Assembly (NCBI GenBank): GCA_024235395.1
Contig: JACKMK010000004.1
Coordinates: forward strand, 682,001 to 746,000
Direction of reading: 5' to 3'
From: Chromatiaceae bacterium
GTDB taxonomy: Bacteria > Pseudomonadota > Gammaproteobacteria > Chromatiales > Chromatiaceae
Length of the DNA stretch: 64,000 nt
A program made the position numbers and the translations under genes. Below are positions 17,489-25,948 of this stretch, piece by piece (the first letter of the stretch is position 1; every line of letters begins with the position of its first letter). The notes beneath the pieces are model-generated. The model did no database searches. It was not told the DNA's origin and saw only the letters and a list, made by a program, of their open reading frames with translations.

Positions 17489-18889
17489 TCAGTGCGCGCT
17501 GCCCTTCAACACGGCGACCATTCCCTCGATAGTGTCTTTCGCATCGCCGAAGATCAGCGCCGTGTTGTCCTGGTAGAACAGCAGATTGTCGACCCCCGAA
17601 TAGCCGGGGTTCATCGAGCGTTTGAGGAAATACACCTGCTTCGACTTGCCCGCCTCGAGAATCGGCATACCGTAGATCGGGCTCGAAGGGTCCTCTTTGG
17701 CTGCCGGATTGACCACGTCGTTCGCGCCCACCACCAGGGTGACATCGGTGGACGGAAAGTCCGGGTTGATCTCGTCCATCTCGAGCACGTGGTCGTAGGG
17801 AATGTCGGCTTCCGCGAGCAACACGTTCATGTGACCCGGCATACGTCCTGCAACCGGATGGACTCCGAAGCGCACCTCCACACCACGCGCTTCGAGCAAT
17901 CCCATCAGTTCCTTCAGCGAGTGTTGCGCCTGGGCCACCGCCATGCCGTACCCCGGCACCACGATCACCCGGTTCGCATCCTCCATCCAGTACACCGCGT
18001 CTTCCACCGACGCCGAACGTACGCCCTTTTCCATCGCGGCGGCACCGGCACTCGGGGCACCTGCGCTTTCGCTTCCGAAACCGCCGAACACGACATTGAT
18101 GATCGAACGGTTCATCGCCTTGCACATGATGTAGGAGAGGATCGCCCCGGAGAACCCTACCAATGCGCCGACGATGATCAGCAGATTGTTGTGCAACGTG
18201 AAACCGGTGGCCGCCGCCGCCCACCCCGAGTAGCTGTTCAGCATCGAGATGATCACCGGCATGTCGGCGCCACCGATCGGGATGATCAGCGTCACACCCA
18301 GCACCAGGGCCAGCAGCGTCATGATGGCCAGCGACGACACGTCACCCGACGACGCGAAATGCACACCGAACGCGATCGCGGCCAGGGCGATTGCCGCGTT
18401 GAGCTGATGCTGCAGCGTGAACTTGACCGGTTTGCCGGAGATCAGTCCCTGCAGTTTTCCGAATGCGATGACCGAACCGGTGAACGTGATCGCACCGATG
18501 ATCACGCCGGCTGACAACTCGCCCATCAACAACGCATTCAGTTGCCCGAGATCGCGCTTGTTGAAATAGGTGCCGATCGCGACCAACACTGCGGCGAGGC
18601 CCACGAAACTGTGCAACGCCGCAACCAGTTGCGGCATCGCCGTCATCTGTATGCGCATCGCCAGCACGGTACCGATCGGCGCGCCGACCAGCACCCCGGC
18701 GATGATGAACCCGTACGACTGCACGTCGCTGCCGAGCAGCGTCGCAACGATCGCAAGCGCCATGCCGGCCATGCCGTAGAAATTGCCACGACGCGCGGTC
18801 GCGGGATGGGTCAGTCCCTTGAGCGCCAGGATGAACAGAATGGCCGAGACGAGATAGGCGATGGCCTGGGCATTTGCGGAGATCTGCAT
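17489..18889 (-). CDS. pntB: NAD(P) transhydrogenase subunit beta
   Basis: 466 residues, close to E. coli PntB. The N-terminal half has about nine membrane helices carrying the proton channel, and the C-terminal third is the NADP(H)-binding domain III with VIVVPGYGMAVAQAQH (nucleotide loop), HPVAGRMPGHMNVLLAEADIPYD and GANDVVNPAA. The enzyme couples proton flow to hydride transfer from NADH to NADP+, supplying NADPH. It is the last gene of a three-gene operon in the order pntAA-pntAB-pntB; the 11 bp gap to pntAB suggests translational coupling. Confidence 0.96.
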   Translation of the reverse strand: MQISANAQAIAYLVSAILFILALKGLTHPATARRGNFYGMAGMALAIVATLLGSDVQSYGFIIAGVLVGAPIGTVLAMRIQMTAMPQLVAALHSFVGLAAVLVAIGTYFNKRDLGQLNALLMGELSAGVIIGAITFTGSVIAFGKLQGLISGKPVKFTLQHQLNAAIALAAIAFGVHFASSGDVSSLAIMTLLALVLGVTLIIPIGGADMPVIISMLNSYSGWAAAATGFTLHNNLLIIVGALVGFSGAILSYIMCKAMNRSIINVVFGGFGSESAGAPSAGAAAMEKGVRSASVEDAVYWMEDANRVIVVPGYGMAVAQAQHSLKELMGLLEARGVEVRFGVHPVAGRMPGHMNVLLAEADIPYDHVLEMDEINPDFPSTDVTLVVGANDVVNPAAKEDPSSPIYGMPILEAGKSKQVYFLKRSMNPGYSGVDNLLFYQDNTALIFGDAKDTIEGMVAVLKGSAH

Positions 18890-18900
18890 ACCTCAGGACC

Positions 18901-19188
18901 TCATTTGTTCTTTTTGCGAAACATGGCAAGCATCCGGTTGGTGACCAGGAAACCGCCAAACACATTGATCGAGGCGAGCAGCACCGCGAAGAAGCCGGTG
19001 ATCTCGGCCAGGGTACCGGCCGATTCAAGACCGGTCACCAGCAAGGCTCCGACGATCACGATCCCTGAGATTGCATTGGTCAGCGCGACCAGGGGGGTGT
19101 GCAACGACGGCGTGACACCCCAGATCACCCAATAGCCGATGAAGCACGCCAGAACGAATACATAGAGTGCCACCAGTGTGTCTGGCAT
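18901..19188 (-). CDS. pntAB: NAD(P) transhydrogenase subunit alpha, membrane part
   Basis: 95 residues with three to four membrane helices (LYVFVLACFIGYWVIWGV, HTPLVALTNAISGIVIVGALLVTG, ITGFFAVLLASINVFGGFLVTNRML), ending in the basic tail FRKKNK. This corresponds to the membrane domain II part of the alpha subunit, which is fused to domain I in E. coli PntA but separate in Rhodospirillum rubrum and many other proteobacteria. It lies between pntAA and pntB on one transcript. Confidence 0.95.
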   Translation of the reverse strand: MPDTLVALYVFVLACFIGYWVIWGVTPSLHTPLVALTNAISGIVIVGALLVTGLESAGTLAEITGFFAVLLASINVFGGFLVTNRMLAMFRKKNK

Positions 19189-19239
19189 CGTATTTTCCTC
19201 AAATCAAAAATCGAATACCCGTGGCCCCGGCCGGCCGCC

Positions 19240-20337
19240 TCAGGTCGACGGGCGCAGTTGGGATGCGCGTGTTATCTCGTCGGCGTCCAGGTCCTTCAAC
19301 ACGACCCCGTCCGCCGAGCGCTCGAGCATGATGTCGAGCAGGTTCGCAATATTGCGTGCGTAGAACGCGCTCGCATCGGACGGCATCATCGCCGGATAGT
19401 TGGTGTGGCCGACCAATACCACGCGATGCTTGACCACGACCTTGTCGGCTTCGGTCAGCGGGCAGTTGCCTCCGGTCGATGCGGCCAGATCCACGATCAC
19501 CGAACCCGGGCGCATGCGCTTGACGACGTCCTCCGTGACCAGCACCGGCGCCGGTCGGCACGGGATCAACGCGGTCGTGATGATGACATGCGCCTTCGCC
19601 AGTTCATCGGCGAGCAGTGCCTGCTGGCGGGCCTTGGCCTCATCGGAGAGTTCCTTGGCATAGCCCCCCTCGCCCGAGCCCTCCTCACCGATATCCAGGT
19701 CGATCGGTTTGGCTCCGAGCGACTGGATCTGCTCGCGCGTCTCCGGACGCACGTCATAGGCGTGTACGTCGGCCCCCAGGCGCCGTGCGGTCGCGATCGC
19801 CTGCAGGCCGGCCACCCCGGCGCCGAGCACCACGACACGGGCGGGCTTCGCGGAGCCGGCCGACGTCATCATCAGCGGCATGAAGCGACCGAAATGGCTG
19901 GCCGCTTCGATCACCGCCCGATAACCGGCGATATTGCTCTGCGACGACAGGGCGTCCATGGACTGCGCGCGCGATATCCGCGGAATCCGCTCCATCGCCA
20001 GCATCGTCACCCCACGGGTCTGTAGCGCGGCGATCACCGGGTCGTCGCCACAGGATTCGGCCAGGCCGATCAACACCGCACCTTCGCGCAGTTGCTCCAC
20101 CTCGGCCGGCGTGGGCTTGCGCACCTTGGCGACAATGTCACATCCGAGCGCGCCGGCCGCGTCGGTGAACTGTCCGCCGACCGCCTCGTAAGCCGCATCC
20201 TCGAAGTCCGCCGCCTCACCGGCTCCGTGCTCCAGCCACACAGCCAGGCCGTTCTTGGTGAGCTTGGCAACCACGTCCGGCGTGGCCGCAACGCGCCGCT
20301 CACCATCGACTATTTCTTTCGGAATACCGATTTTCAT
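19240..20337 (-). CDS. pntAA: NAD(P) transhydrogenase subunit alpha, NAD-binding part
   Basis: 365 residues from ATG 20337 (MKIGIPKEIVDGERRVAATP), preferred over an upstream in-frame start because it matches the conserved family N-terminus. The domain resembles alanine dehydrogenase: KVRKPTP, RIPRISRAQSMDALSSQ and the Rossmann motif VVVLGAGVAGLQAIATARRLG, with the mobile loop DLDIGEEGSGEGGYAKELSDE. This soluble domain I binds NAD(H) and docks on the membrane subunits. It is the first gene of the pnt operon, with 51 bp before pntAB. Domain I is about 365 residues because the membrane helices of E. coli PntA are encoded separately. Confidence 0.95.
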   Translation of the reverse strand: MKIGIPKEIVDGERRVAATPDVVAKLTKNGLAVWLEHGAGEAADFEDAAYEAVGGQFTDAAGALGCDIVAKVRKPTPAEVEQLREGAVLIGLAESCGDDPVIAALQTRGVTMLAMERIPRISRAQSMDALSSQSNIAGYRAVIEAASHFGRFMPLMMTSAGSAKPARVVVLGAGVAGLQAIATARRLGADVHAYDVRPETREQIQSLGAKPIDLDIGEEGSGEGGYAKELSDEAKARQQALLADELAKAHVIITTALIPCRPAPVLVTEDVVKRMRPGSVIVDLAASTGGNCPLTEADKVVVKHRVVLVGHTNYPAMMPSDASAFYARNIANLLDIMLERSADGVVLKDLDADEITRASQLRPST

Positions 20338-20743
20338 AGTTATTTTGAAAAACTCGACTGTAGGGGCATGAATCAGCGGGCGATTATCGGCCGAACCGGA
20401 CGGGACGGTCAAAATCAATGGTCATCATCCGGCAACGGCCGCCCAGGACGACACCCGCCGACGTCCAAGACCCGTTCGACACGGGCACCGAACGTCAGAT
20501 CCTTTTACATTCCTGATATAAGACTACCTGAACTTTCAGTTACAACATATTGTAAATATTTGCTTATTTTTTATTGGCCCGCAATGTGCTTGATCAGAAA
20601 GCAAAAAAGCCGAGCGCAAGGGAACGCGACAGACAACAACAAAAACGACGCTGGCGCCTTTGAGGACGCCCATTCGAAGCCGGTTTTCACCGGCTTTGGT
20701 TTTTTTTACCGTCTTCTGGGCGCTGCACGACACCCGGCGCCTG
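20338..20743. other. Gene-free AT-rich intergenic region with an inverted repeat
   Basis: About 400 bp between pntAA and the HAD phosphatase gene carry no convincing protein gene. The stretch 20510-20600 is much richer in A+T than its surroundings. TTACAA at 20540-20545 and TTGTAA at 20550-20555 form an inverted repeat with a 4-bp loop, possibly an operator. A strong rightward terminator sits at 20677-20707. A short frame from 20584 runs through the terminator and on into the next gene, so it is not a good protein candidate; a small RNA ending at the terminator is an alternative. Confidence 0.5.
20677..20707 (+). terminator. Rho-independent terminator reading rightward
   Basis: AAGCCGGT (20677-20684), a four-base loop TTTC and ACCGGCTT (20689-20696) form a perfect 8-bp stem, followed by GG and a run of eight T. 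The orientation ends a rightward transcript, yet both flanking genes are leftward. The transcript it ends is therefore unannotated. Confidence 0.75.
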
Positions 20744-21547
20744 TCAGAACCCCAGGCTGCGCCATTCTTCCGCCAGCTCCGTCAGCGAGTCTGTATCCCA
20801 ATCCGGCCGGATCCCGGCGGGCAGGCCGGCGCCAGGCCCGAACCGCCCGCTGCGCACCAGCGCCGTTGCCATGCCCAGCGCCTGCGCACCGGCGATATCG
20901 GTATCGGGCCGGTCCCCGACCATCACGCAGTCGCCCGCCGCAAGCGCGAGTCGGTCGACCGCCATGCGGTACAACAGCGGATGCGGCTTGCCGACAACCA
21001 CCGGCTCTACGCCGGTCGCCACCGCGAACGGCGCGACCAGGGCCCCACCGCCCGGTAGTACCTGGTGCCTGCCGTCGCGGTCGGCGTCGACGTTGTGATC
21101 GGGATTGGTGCTCACCAGGCGGGCACCGCGTTTGAGAATCAGGTTGATGCCGGTGGTCAGCGTGTGAAAGTCCAGGCCGGGGCCCTCGCCGACGACGACG
21201 AAATCCGCCGCTTCGGCGTCGTACGAACCGACGGCCCGCAGCGCCTCATCCAGGCCGGGGGCACCGACCGGGTAATAGCGAAAGCCCGGCTTCTCCAACG
21301 ACAACCACGCGGCAGTCGCCAGGGCGCTGGTCAGGATCCGTTCCGGGCGCGGTCGCGGCAGCCCCAGCGCGGCGAAATGGTCGCTGATCTGCTGCGGCGT
21401 CCGAATCGGGTTGTTGGTGACGAAACAATGCGGCAACGCGGCGATGGCGTGCAGGAAACGCGCAGCCCCCGGCAACACGCGGTCACCGTGAAACAGCACG
21501 CCGTCCATATCGAGCAACACCGCCTTGAAACGCCTCGCCGTTGCCAT
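20744..21547 (-). CDS. HAD-superfamily phosphatase, subclass IIA (NagD-like)
   Basis: 267 residues. Motif I is LLDMDGVLFHGD near residue 11 with the nucleophile Asp, motif II is CFVTNNPIRTP with the usual Thr-Asn-Asn, and motif III/IV is VVVGKPHPLLYRMAVDRL plus CVMVGDRPDTDIAGAQALGM. The type IIA cap between residues 80 and 180 places it with NagD, 4-nitrophenylphosphatase and phosphoglycolate-like phosphatases that hydrolyse small sugar or nucleotide phosphates. The substrate is not determinable. The DUF808 gene lies 10 bp upstream on the same strand. Confidence 0.88.
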   Translation of the reverse strand: MATARRFKAVLLDMDGVLFHGDRVLPGAARFLHAIAALPHCFVTNNPIRTPQQISDHFAALGLPRPRPERILTSALATAAWLSLEKPGFRYYPVGAPGLDEALRAVGSYDAEAADFVVVGEGPGLDFHTLTTGINLILKRGARLVSTNPDHNVDADRDGRHQVLPGGGALVAPFAVATGVEPVVVGKPHPLLYRMAVDRLALAAGDCVMVGDRPDTDIAGAQALGMATALVRSGRFGPGAGLPAGIRPDWDTDSLTELAEEWRSLGF

Positions 21548-21557
21548 CGGCCTGGGT

Positions 21558-22511
21558 TCAACCTGCGCCGAACGACCGCCAGACCCAGCGACCGGCGGAG
21601 ACGGTCGCCAACACCAACCCGCCCGCGACGATCCCGATCACGGCATTCAGCAACATTGGCGTGACACCGGCAAGGACGGCGCCGAGCGCCGGGATCGCCT
21701 GCACACCATCGGTGGCGCCGTGGATCAGTTCATGCAGCCATGGCAGGCCGTGTACCAGTATCCCACCGCCGACCAGGAACATCGCCGCGGTGCCGGCAAC
21801 CGACAGCAGCTTCATCAACCGGGGCGCCGCCGCGAGAATGCGCCGCCCGGACCAGCGCGCGAGGCGCGCGCCGCCCCCCTCCCCCGCAAAGCGACTCAAC
21901 CACAAGCCGGCATCATCGAGCTTGACGATGCCGGCCACCAGGCCGTAGACGCCAGCCGTCATCAACAACGCAATGCCGATCAACACCGCAACCTGCGTCG
22001 CAAAACCGGCATCGGCGACAGTCCCCAGCGTGATCACGATGATCTCCGCCGAAAGGATGAAATCGGTGCGGATCGCACCGCGGATCTTGTCGCGCTCGAT
22101 GTCCCGCATGTCGACCCTGGGATCGCCGAGGGCCTCCGTCAGCTGCGATTCGGTCTGCGCATCTTCTGCCCGTGAATGCAGGAGCCGATGCGCCAGCTTC
22201 TCGAACCCCTCGAAACACAAGAAGGCCCCGCCGAGCATCAACAAGGGAGTGATCGCCCAGGGAATCACCGCGCTGATCGCCAACGCCGCTGGCACCAGGA
22301 TCGCTTTGTTGCGCAGCGAACCGGCGGCGACCGCCCAGACCACCGGCAGCTCACGATCCGCTCGGACGCCCGCCACCTGCTGTGCATTCAATGCCAGGTC
22401 ATCGCCCAGTACGCCGGCGGTCTTTTTCGCCGCGACCTTGGTCATCAACGAGATATCGTCGAGCACCGTCGCGATGTCGTCGATCAATGCCAACAGGCTG
22501 GATGCCGCCAT
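21558..22511 (-). CDS. DUF808 family inner-membrane protein (YedI-like)
   Basis: 317 residues from ATG 22511, where the conserved N-terminus MAASSLLALIDDIATVLDDI begins; the open frame upstream of it has no family similarity. The sequence VAAKKTAGVLGDDLALNAQQV and the membrane segments AVIPWAITPLLMLGGAFLCFEGFEKL, IIVITLGTVADAGFATQVAVLIGIALLMTAGVYGLVA and the C-terminal pair are typical of DUF808/YedI. The family has roughly six membrane helices and no known function. It is probably co-transcribed with the HAD gene 10 bp downstream. Confidence 0.88.
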   Translation of the reverse strand: MAASSLLALIDDIATVLDDISLMTKVAAKKTAGVLGDDLALNAQQVAGVRADRELPVVWAVAAGSLRNKAILVPAALAISAVIPWAITPLLMLGGAFLCFEGFEKLAHRLLHSRAEDAQTESQLTEALGDPRVDMRDIERDKIRGAIRTDFILSAEIIVITLGTVADAGFATQVAVLIGIALLMTAGVYGLVAGIVKLDDAGLWLSRFAGEGGGARLARWSGRRILAAAPRLMKLLSVAGTAAMFLVGGGILVHGLPWLHELIHGATDGVQAIPALGAVLAGVTPMLLNAVIGIVAGGLVLATVSAGRWVWRSFGAG

Positions 22512-22852
22512 GCTCAGTTCCTGTGTCGTTTGTCTGCGGCAGATGATAACGCGCGACGTCGCCCGGGACGGGCTATACCGGCCGTCCACTCCAGAGGCGT
22601 CGTTCACTCGACAGCCCGCTATCGGTCTCTTGCACCCGGCGGCCGCGGGCCGGCCTGGATCGCGCACGAACACGCAGCGCTTCTGCGGTCAGGCGAATGC
22701 ATTGCCTAACCTCGCTAAGCCCCGGCCGGTACCCGCCGATAACCATAGTGAGAGACGAGAAAGCCCACGCTTGCAAGAAGCGCAACGGCGATCGGGATGC
22801 TCCGTCGTGGCGACCAGCAGACAGCGACGCCGCGCTTCGTGGAGGGCAAACC

Positions 22853-23035
22853 ATGAAGGCGTTGATCGAAAAAGTGATCGAACTTCTCGAAAGGACGCAG
22901 TTGGTCGAGTTCGACTATCGCGACAGCGGCGGCCTGCACCACGGTCATTGCTACGTCCGCTATCTGATCGGAGGCAAACCGCAGATCAAGCGCATGATGC
23001 GCAGCTTCGGCTATACCAACGTCCGTATCGCGTGA
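22853..23035 (+). CDS. Small conserved hypothetical protein, 60 residues
   Basis: ATG 22853 is preceded by a strong GGAGGG ribosome binding site six bases upstream, which decides this start over a longer frame. The sequence MKALIEKVIELLERTQLVEF then YRDSGGLHHGHCYVRYLIGG reads as helix followed by a small sheet; it has one Cys and a His-rich turn (LHHGHCYV). It is basic at the C-terminus (KPQIKRMMRSFGY). I do not recognise the family. It is divergent from the DUF808 gene and about 380 bp upstream of the cation exchanger gene. Confidence 0.65.
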   Translation: MKALIEKVIELLERTQLVEFDYRDSGGLHHGHCYVRYLIGGKPQIKRMMRSFGYTNVRIA

Positions 23036-23414
23036 GCGAGTGCCGAGCATTCGGTGGTGGCCTGCCGTTTGCCACCACCATGCGCGCGCCCTATCATGCC
23101 GCTCTCTTTCCGGAGGCATAGTCGCTCAGCCCGACTGGGGGATCGACAACGGACTTCCGGCAGATTCCCGCGGCGACCCCGTCCCGATCTCGGGTTTGAC
23201 AAGACCCGGGATGGACCGCGCCGGTCCGGGGGCGGAATCACGCGGCCGTGGTTTTGCCAGAACCATCCCGGAGATACCGCATGTTGTGTGTCGAATTACC
23301 AAGGCATCTGCGCGCTGGTACGCCTGGCGCGAGAGGTCACCGCGCCCGGCGCCGCGCGATTCCGACGGTTGGCCATGTCCATTGCCTGCCACAGGCAGAT
23401 GGCGGACCTTGCCG
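23036..23414. other. Intergenic region without a recognised gene
   Basis: About 380 bp between the 60-residue protein gene and the cation exchanger gene. Open frames cross it in two phases but show no family features, no credible start and no ribosome binding site. The sequence is GC-rich with no clear hairpin followed by T residues, no repeat array and no RNA gene that I can recognise. A promoter for the exchanger probably lies here but I cannot place it. Confidence 0.5.
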
Positions 23415-24392
23415 ATGATCTGGGCCTCAGTCGCGATCCTGGGCGGCTTCGCCCTGCTGGTCTGGAGCGCAGACCGCTTTGTCGAGGGTGCCGCCGCGAC
23501 CGCACGCCACGCCGGGATGTCCCCGCTGTTGGTCGGTATGCTGATCGTCGGATTCGGCACCTCTGCGCCGGAGATGGTCGTGTCTGCAGTGGCGTCTCTC
23601 GATGGCAATCCGGAACTGGCGCTGGGCAACGCGCTCGGATCCAACATCGTCAACATCGGCCTGATACTCGGTGTCACTGCGTTGGTGGCACCGATCGCCG
23701 TGCATTCCAATATCGTCCGTCGCGAGTTGCCGCTGCTGCTGATGATCAGCGCACTGACTGGCAGCCTGCTTTGGGATCACGAGCTGAGCCGCATCGAGTC
23801 CGCACTGCTGTTGGCCGGTCTCGTCGGGCTGATCGGCTGGACCCTGGTCGAGGGCCTGAGGCATCGCACCGACGTGCTCGCCAAGGAGATGGACCAGGAG
23901 CTTCCGGAGCACCCGATGCCCCTGGGGCGCGCACTGATGTGGCTCGCAGTCGGACTGGTATTGCTGATCGTCAGTTCGCGTCTCCTGGTTTGGGGCGCGG
24001 TGGAGATCGCCCATGCGCTGGGTGTCAGCGACCTCGTGATCGGGCTGACGATCGTCGCACTCGGGACCTCGCTGCCGGAACTCGCGGCGTCGGTGATTGC
24101 CGCGCGTAAGGGTGAGCACGACATCGCGCTCGGCAACGTGATCGGCTCCAACATGTTCAATCTGCTGGCGGTGATCGGCATCGCCGGGGTGATAGCCCCG
24201 CTGCACGACATCACGCCGGACGCCGTGTCTCGCGACTGGCTGACCATGCTGGCGTTCACCGTCGCATTGTTCGTGATGGCCTACGGTTTTCGTGGGAATG
24301 GTCGGATCAACCGCCTCGAGGGACTGGTTCTGCTGATCGCGTTCGCGGCGTACAACAGTTACCTGGTGATCACCGCCAGCGCCGGCGGGTGA
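23415..24392 (+). CDS. yrbG: Calcium/sodium:cation antiporter (CaCA family, YrbG-like)
   Basis: 325 residues from ATG 23415 (MIWASVAILGGFALLVWSADRFVEGAA). It has the internal duplication of the CaCA family: alpha-1 motif GFGTSAPEMVVSAVASLDGNPELALGNALGSNIVNIG and alpha-2 motif ALGTSLPELAASVIAARKGEHDIALGNVIGSNMFNLL, whose acidic residues coordinate Ca2+ or Na+. About ten membrane helices are visible. The usual role is Ca2+ export at the inner membrane in exchange for Na+ or H+. In E. coli yrbG heads the kdsD-kdsC-lpt cluster; here it stands alone. Confidence 0.9.
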   Translation: MIWASVAILGGFALLVWSADRFVEGAAATARHAGMSPLLVGMLIVGFGTSAPEMVVSAVASLDGNPELALGNALGSNIVNIGLILGVTALVAPIAVHSNIVRRELPLLLMISALTGSLLWDHELSRIESALLLAGLVGLIGWTLVEGLRHRTDVLAKEMDQELPEHPMPLGRALMWLAVGLVLLIVSSRLLVWGAVEIAHALGVSDLVIGLTIVALGTSLPELAASVIAARKGEHDIALGNVIGSNMFNLLAVIGIAGVIAPLHDITPDAVSRDWLTMLAFTVALFVMAYGFRGNGRINRLEGLVLLIAFAAYNSYLVITASAGG

Positions 24393-24443
24393 CCGGAGCT
24401 CCCCCACCGGGGGCGCACTTGCCGGACCGGGATGCGATGTTGC

Positions 24444-24476
24444 TTTGCAGCAAACTGTACTCGGGGTAAATTTACC
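24444..24476 (+). promoter_or_regulatory. Putative pycAB promoter overlapped by two palindromes
   Basis: TTGCAG (24445-24450) and TAAATT (24467-24472) form a -35/-10 pair with a 16-bp spacer, ending about 43 bp before the pycA start at 24515. A TTTGC-A-GCAAA inverted repeat (24444-24454) covers the -35 and the perfect palindrome GGTAAATTTACC (24465-24476) covers the -10. Two repressor sites, or one dimer-of-dimers, would block the promoter. No candidate regulator gene is adjacent. Confidence 0.45.
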
Positions 24477-24514
24477 GGGTTCGGCCTGAGTGGCCGGTCG
24501 CCGGAGAAGGCCCC

Positions 24515-25933
24515 GTGTTTCGAAAGTTACTGATCGCCAACCGCGGCGAGATCGCTGTGCGCATCATCCGCGCATGCGCCGAGATGGGGATTCGCTCGGC
24601 AGCGATCTATTCCGATGCCGACCGCTACTCGCTGCACGTCAAGAAGGCCGACGAGGCCTACAGCCTTGGCGGTGACCCGCTGGCCGGCTACCTCAACGTG
24701 CACCGCATCGCGAACCTCGCAGTCGCTACCGGCTGTGATGCGATCCATCCGGGCTACGGTTTCCTATCCGAGAACCCGGAGTTGGCAGAGGCCTGCGCAC
24801 GGCGCGGCATCACCTTCGTCGGACCGAGCGCCGAGGTGATCCAACGCATGGGCGACAAGACCGAGGCACGCCGCGCGATGCAGGCTGCCGGCCTACCGGT
24901 CACCCCCGGTTCGGCGGGTAATCTGGCCAGCCTGGACGAGGCGATCGAACTGGCGCAGCAGATCGGCTACCCGATCATGCTGAAAGCGACATCTGGCGGC
25001 GGCGGCCGCGGGATTCGACGCTGCGACACGCCGGACGAGCTGCGGAAGAACTGGGAACGTGTCATCTCGGAGGCGACCAAGGCGTTCGGTCGGGCCGACG
25101 TCTTCCTCGAGCGATGCATCGTCAACCCGCGCCATATCGAGGTACAGGTACTGGCCGACAGTCATGGCCACGCGATCCACCTGTACGAACGCGACTGCTC
25201 CATCCAGCGGCGCAATCAGAAACTCGTCGAGATCGCGCCATCGCCGCAGCTCGATGAGGCCGAACGCCAGTATATCGGTGGCCTGGCGGTGATCGCGGCC
25301 AAGGCGGTCGGTTACACGAACGCCGGCACGGTCGAATTCCTGCAAGATGCCGACGGGCGCTTCTACTTCATGGAGATGAACACACGCGTCCAGGTCGAGC
25401 ATACGATTACCGAGACCATCACCGGGGTGGATATCGTCGAAGAACAGATCCGCATCGCGGCGGGGCTGCCGTTACGCTTCAAACAACACGAGATCGCGCG
25501 GCGTGGCTTCGCGATGCAGTTCCGCATCAACGCCGAGGACCCGAAGAACAACTTCCTGCCCAGCTTTGGCCGCATCAGCCGCTACTATGCACCGGGTGGT
25601 CCGGGCGTGCGCACCGACACCGCGATCTATACCGGCTACACGGTGCCGCCGTATTACGACTCGATGCTCGCCAAGGTGATCGTCTGGGCATTGAGTTGGG
25701 ACGATGTGATCGCGCGCGGCGAGCGCGCGCTACGCGACATGGGTGTCGACGGCATTCGCACCACGATTCCGTACTATCTGGAGATCCTCGGCAATGCCGA
25801 CTTCCGCAGCGGATCCTTCAACACCGGTTTTGTCGACGCCCACCCACAGTTGACCAGCTATTCCTGCAAACGCCGCAAGGGTGAACTCGCAGGTGCCATC
25901 GCCGCAGCCATCGCGGCCCACGCCGGCCTTTGA
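24515..25933 (+). CDS. pycA: Pyruvate carboxylase subunit A (biotin carboxylase)
   Basis: 472 residues from GTG 24515. It has the biotin carboxylase fold: IANRGEIAVRIIRAC at the N-terminus, HPGYGFLSENPELAE, the Gly-rich ATP-grasp loop KATSGGGGRGIR, ERDCSIQRRNQKLVEIAPSP, MEMNTRVQVEHTITE and the C-terminal domain. It carboxylates the biotin of the partner subunit using ATP and bicarbonate. The partner gene (transcarboxylase plus biotin domain) follows after 15 bp, so this is the two-subunit pyruvate carboxylase rather than AccC, whose partner is AccB. The product, oxaloacetate, refills the TCA cycle. Confidence 0.9.
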   Translation: MFRKLLIANRGEIAVRIIRACAEMGIRSAAIYSDADRYSLHVKKADEAYSLGGDPLAGYLNVHRIANLAVATGCDAIHPGYGFLSENPELAEACARRGITFVGPSAEVIQRMGDKTEARRAMQAAGLPVTPGSAGNLASLDEAIELAQQIGYPIMLKATSGGGGRGIRRCDTPDELRKNWERVISEATKAFGRADVFLERCIVNPRHIEVQVLADSHGHAIHLYERDCSIQRRNQKLVEIAPSPQLDEAERQYIGGLAVIAAKAVGYTNAGTVEFLQDADGRFYFMEMNTRVQVEHTITETITGVDIVEEQIRIAAGLPLRFKQHEIARRGFAMQFRINAEDPKNNFLPSFGRISRYYAPGGPGVRTDTAIYTGYTVPPYYDSMLAKVIVWALSWDDVIARGERALRDMGVDGIRTTIPYYLEILGNADFRSGSFNTGFVDAHPQLTSYSCKRRKGELAGAIAAAIAAHAGL

Positions 25934-25948
25934 TCACGAGGTATTTTC

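Noticed and set aside
17492..18514. 340-codon frame on the plus strand across pntB
   Set aside because: Antisense shadow of pntB; His/Arg-rich and without motifs.
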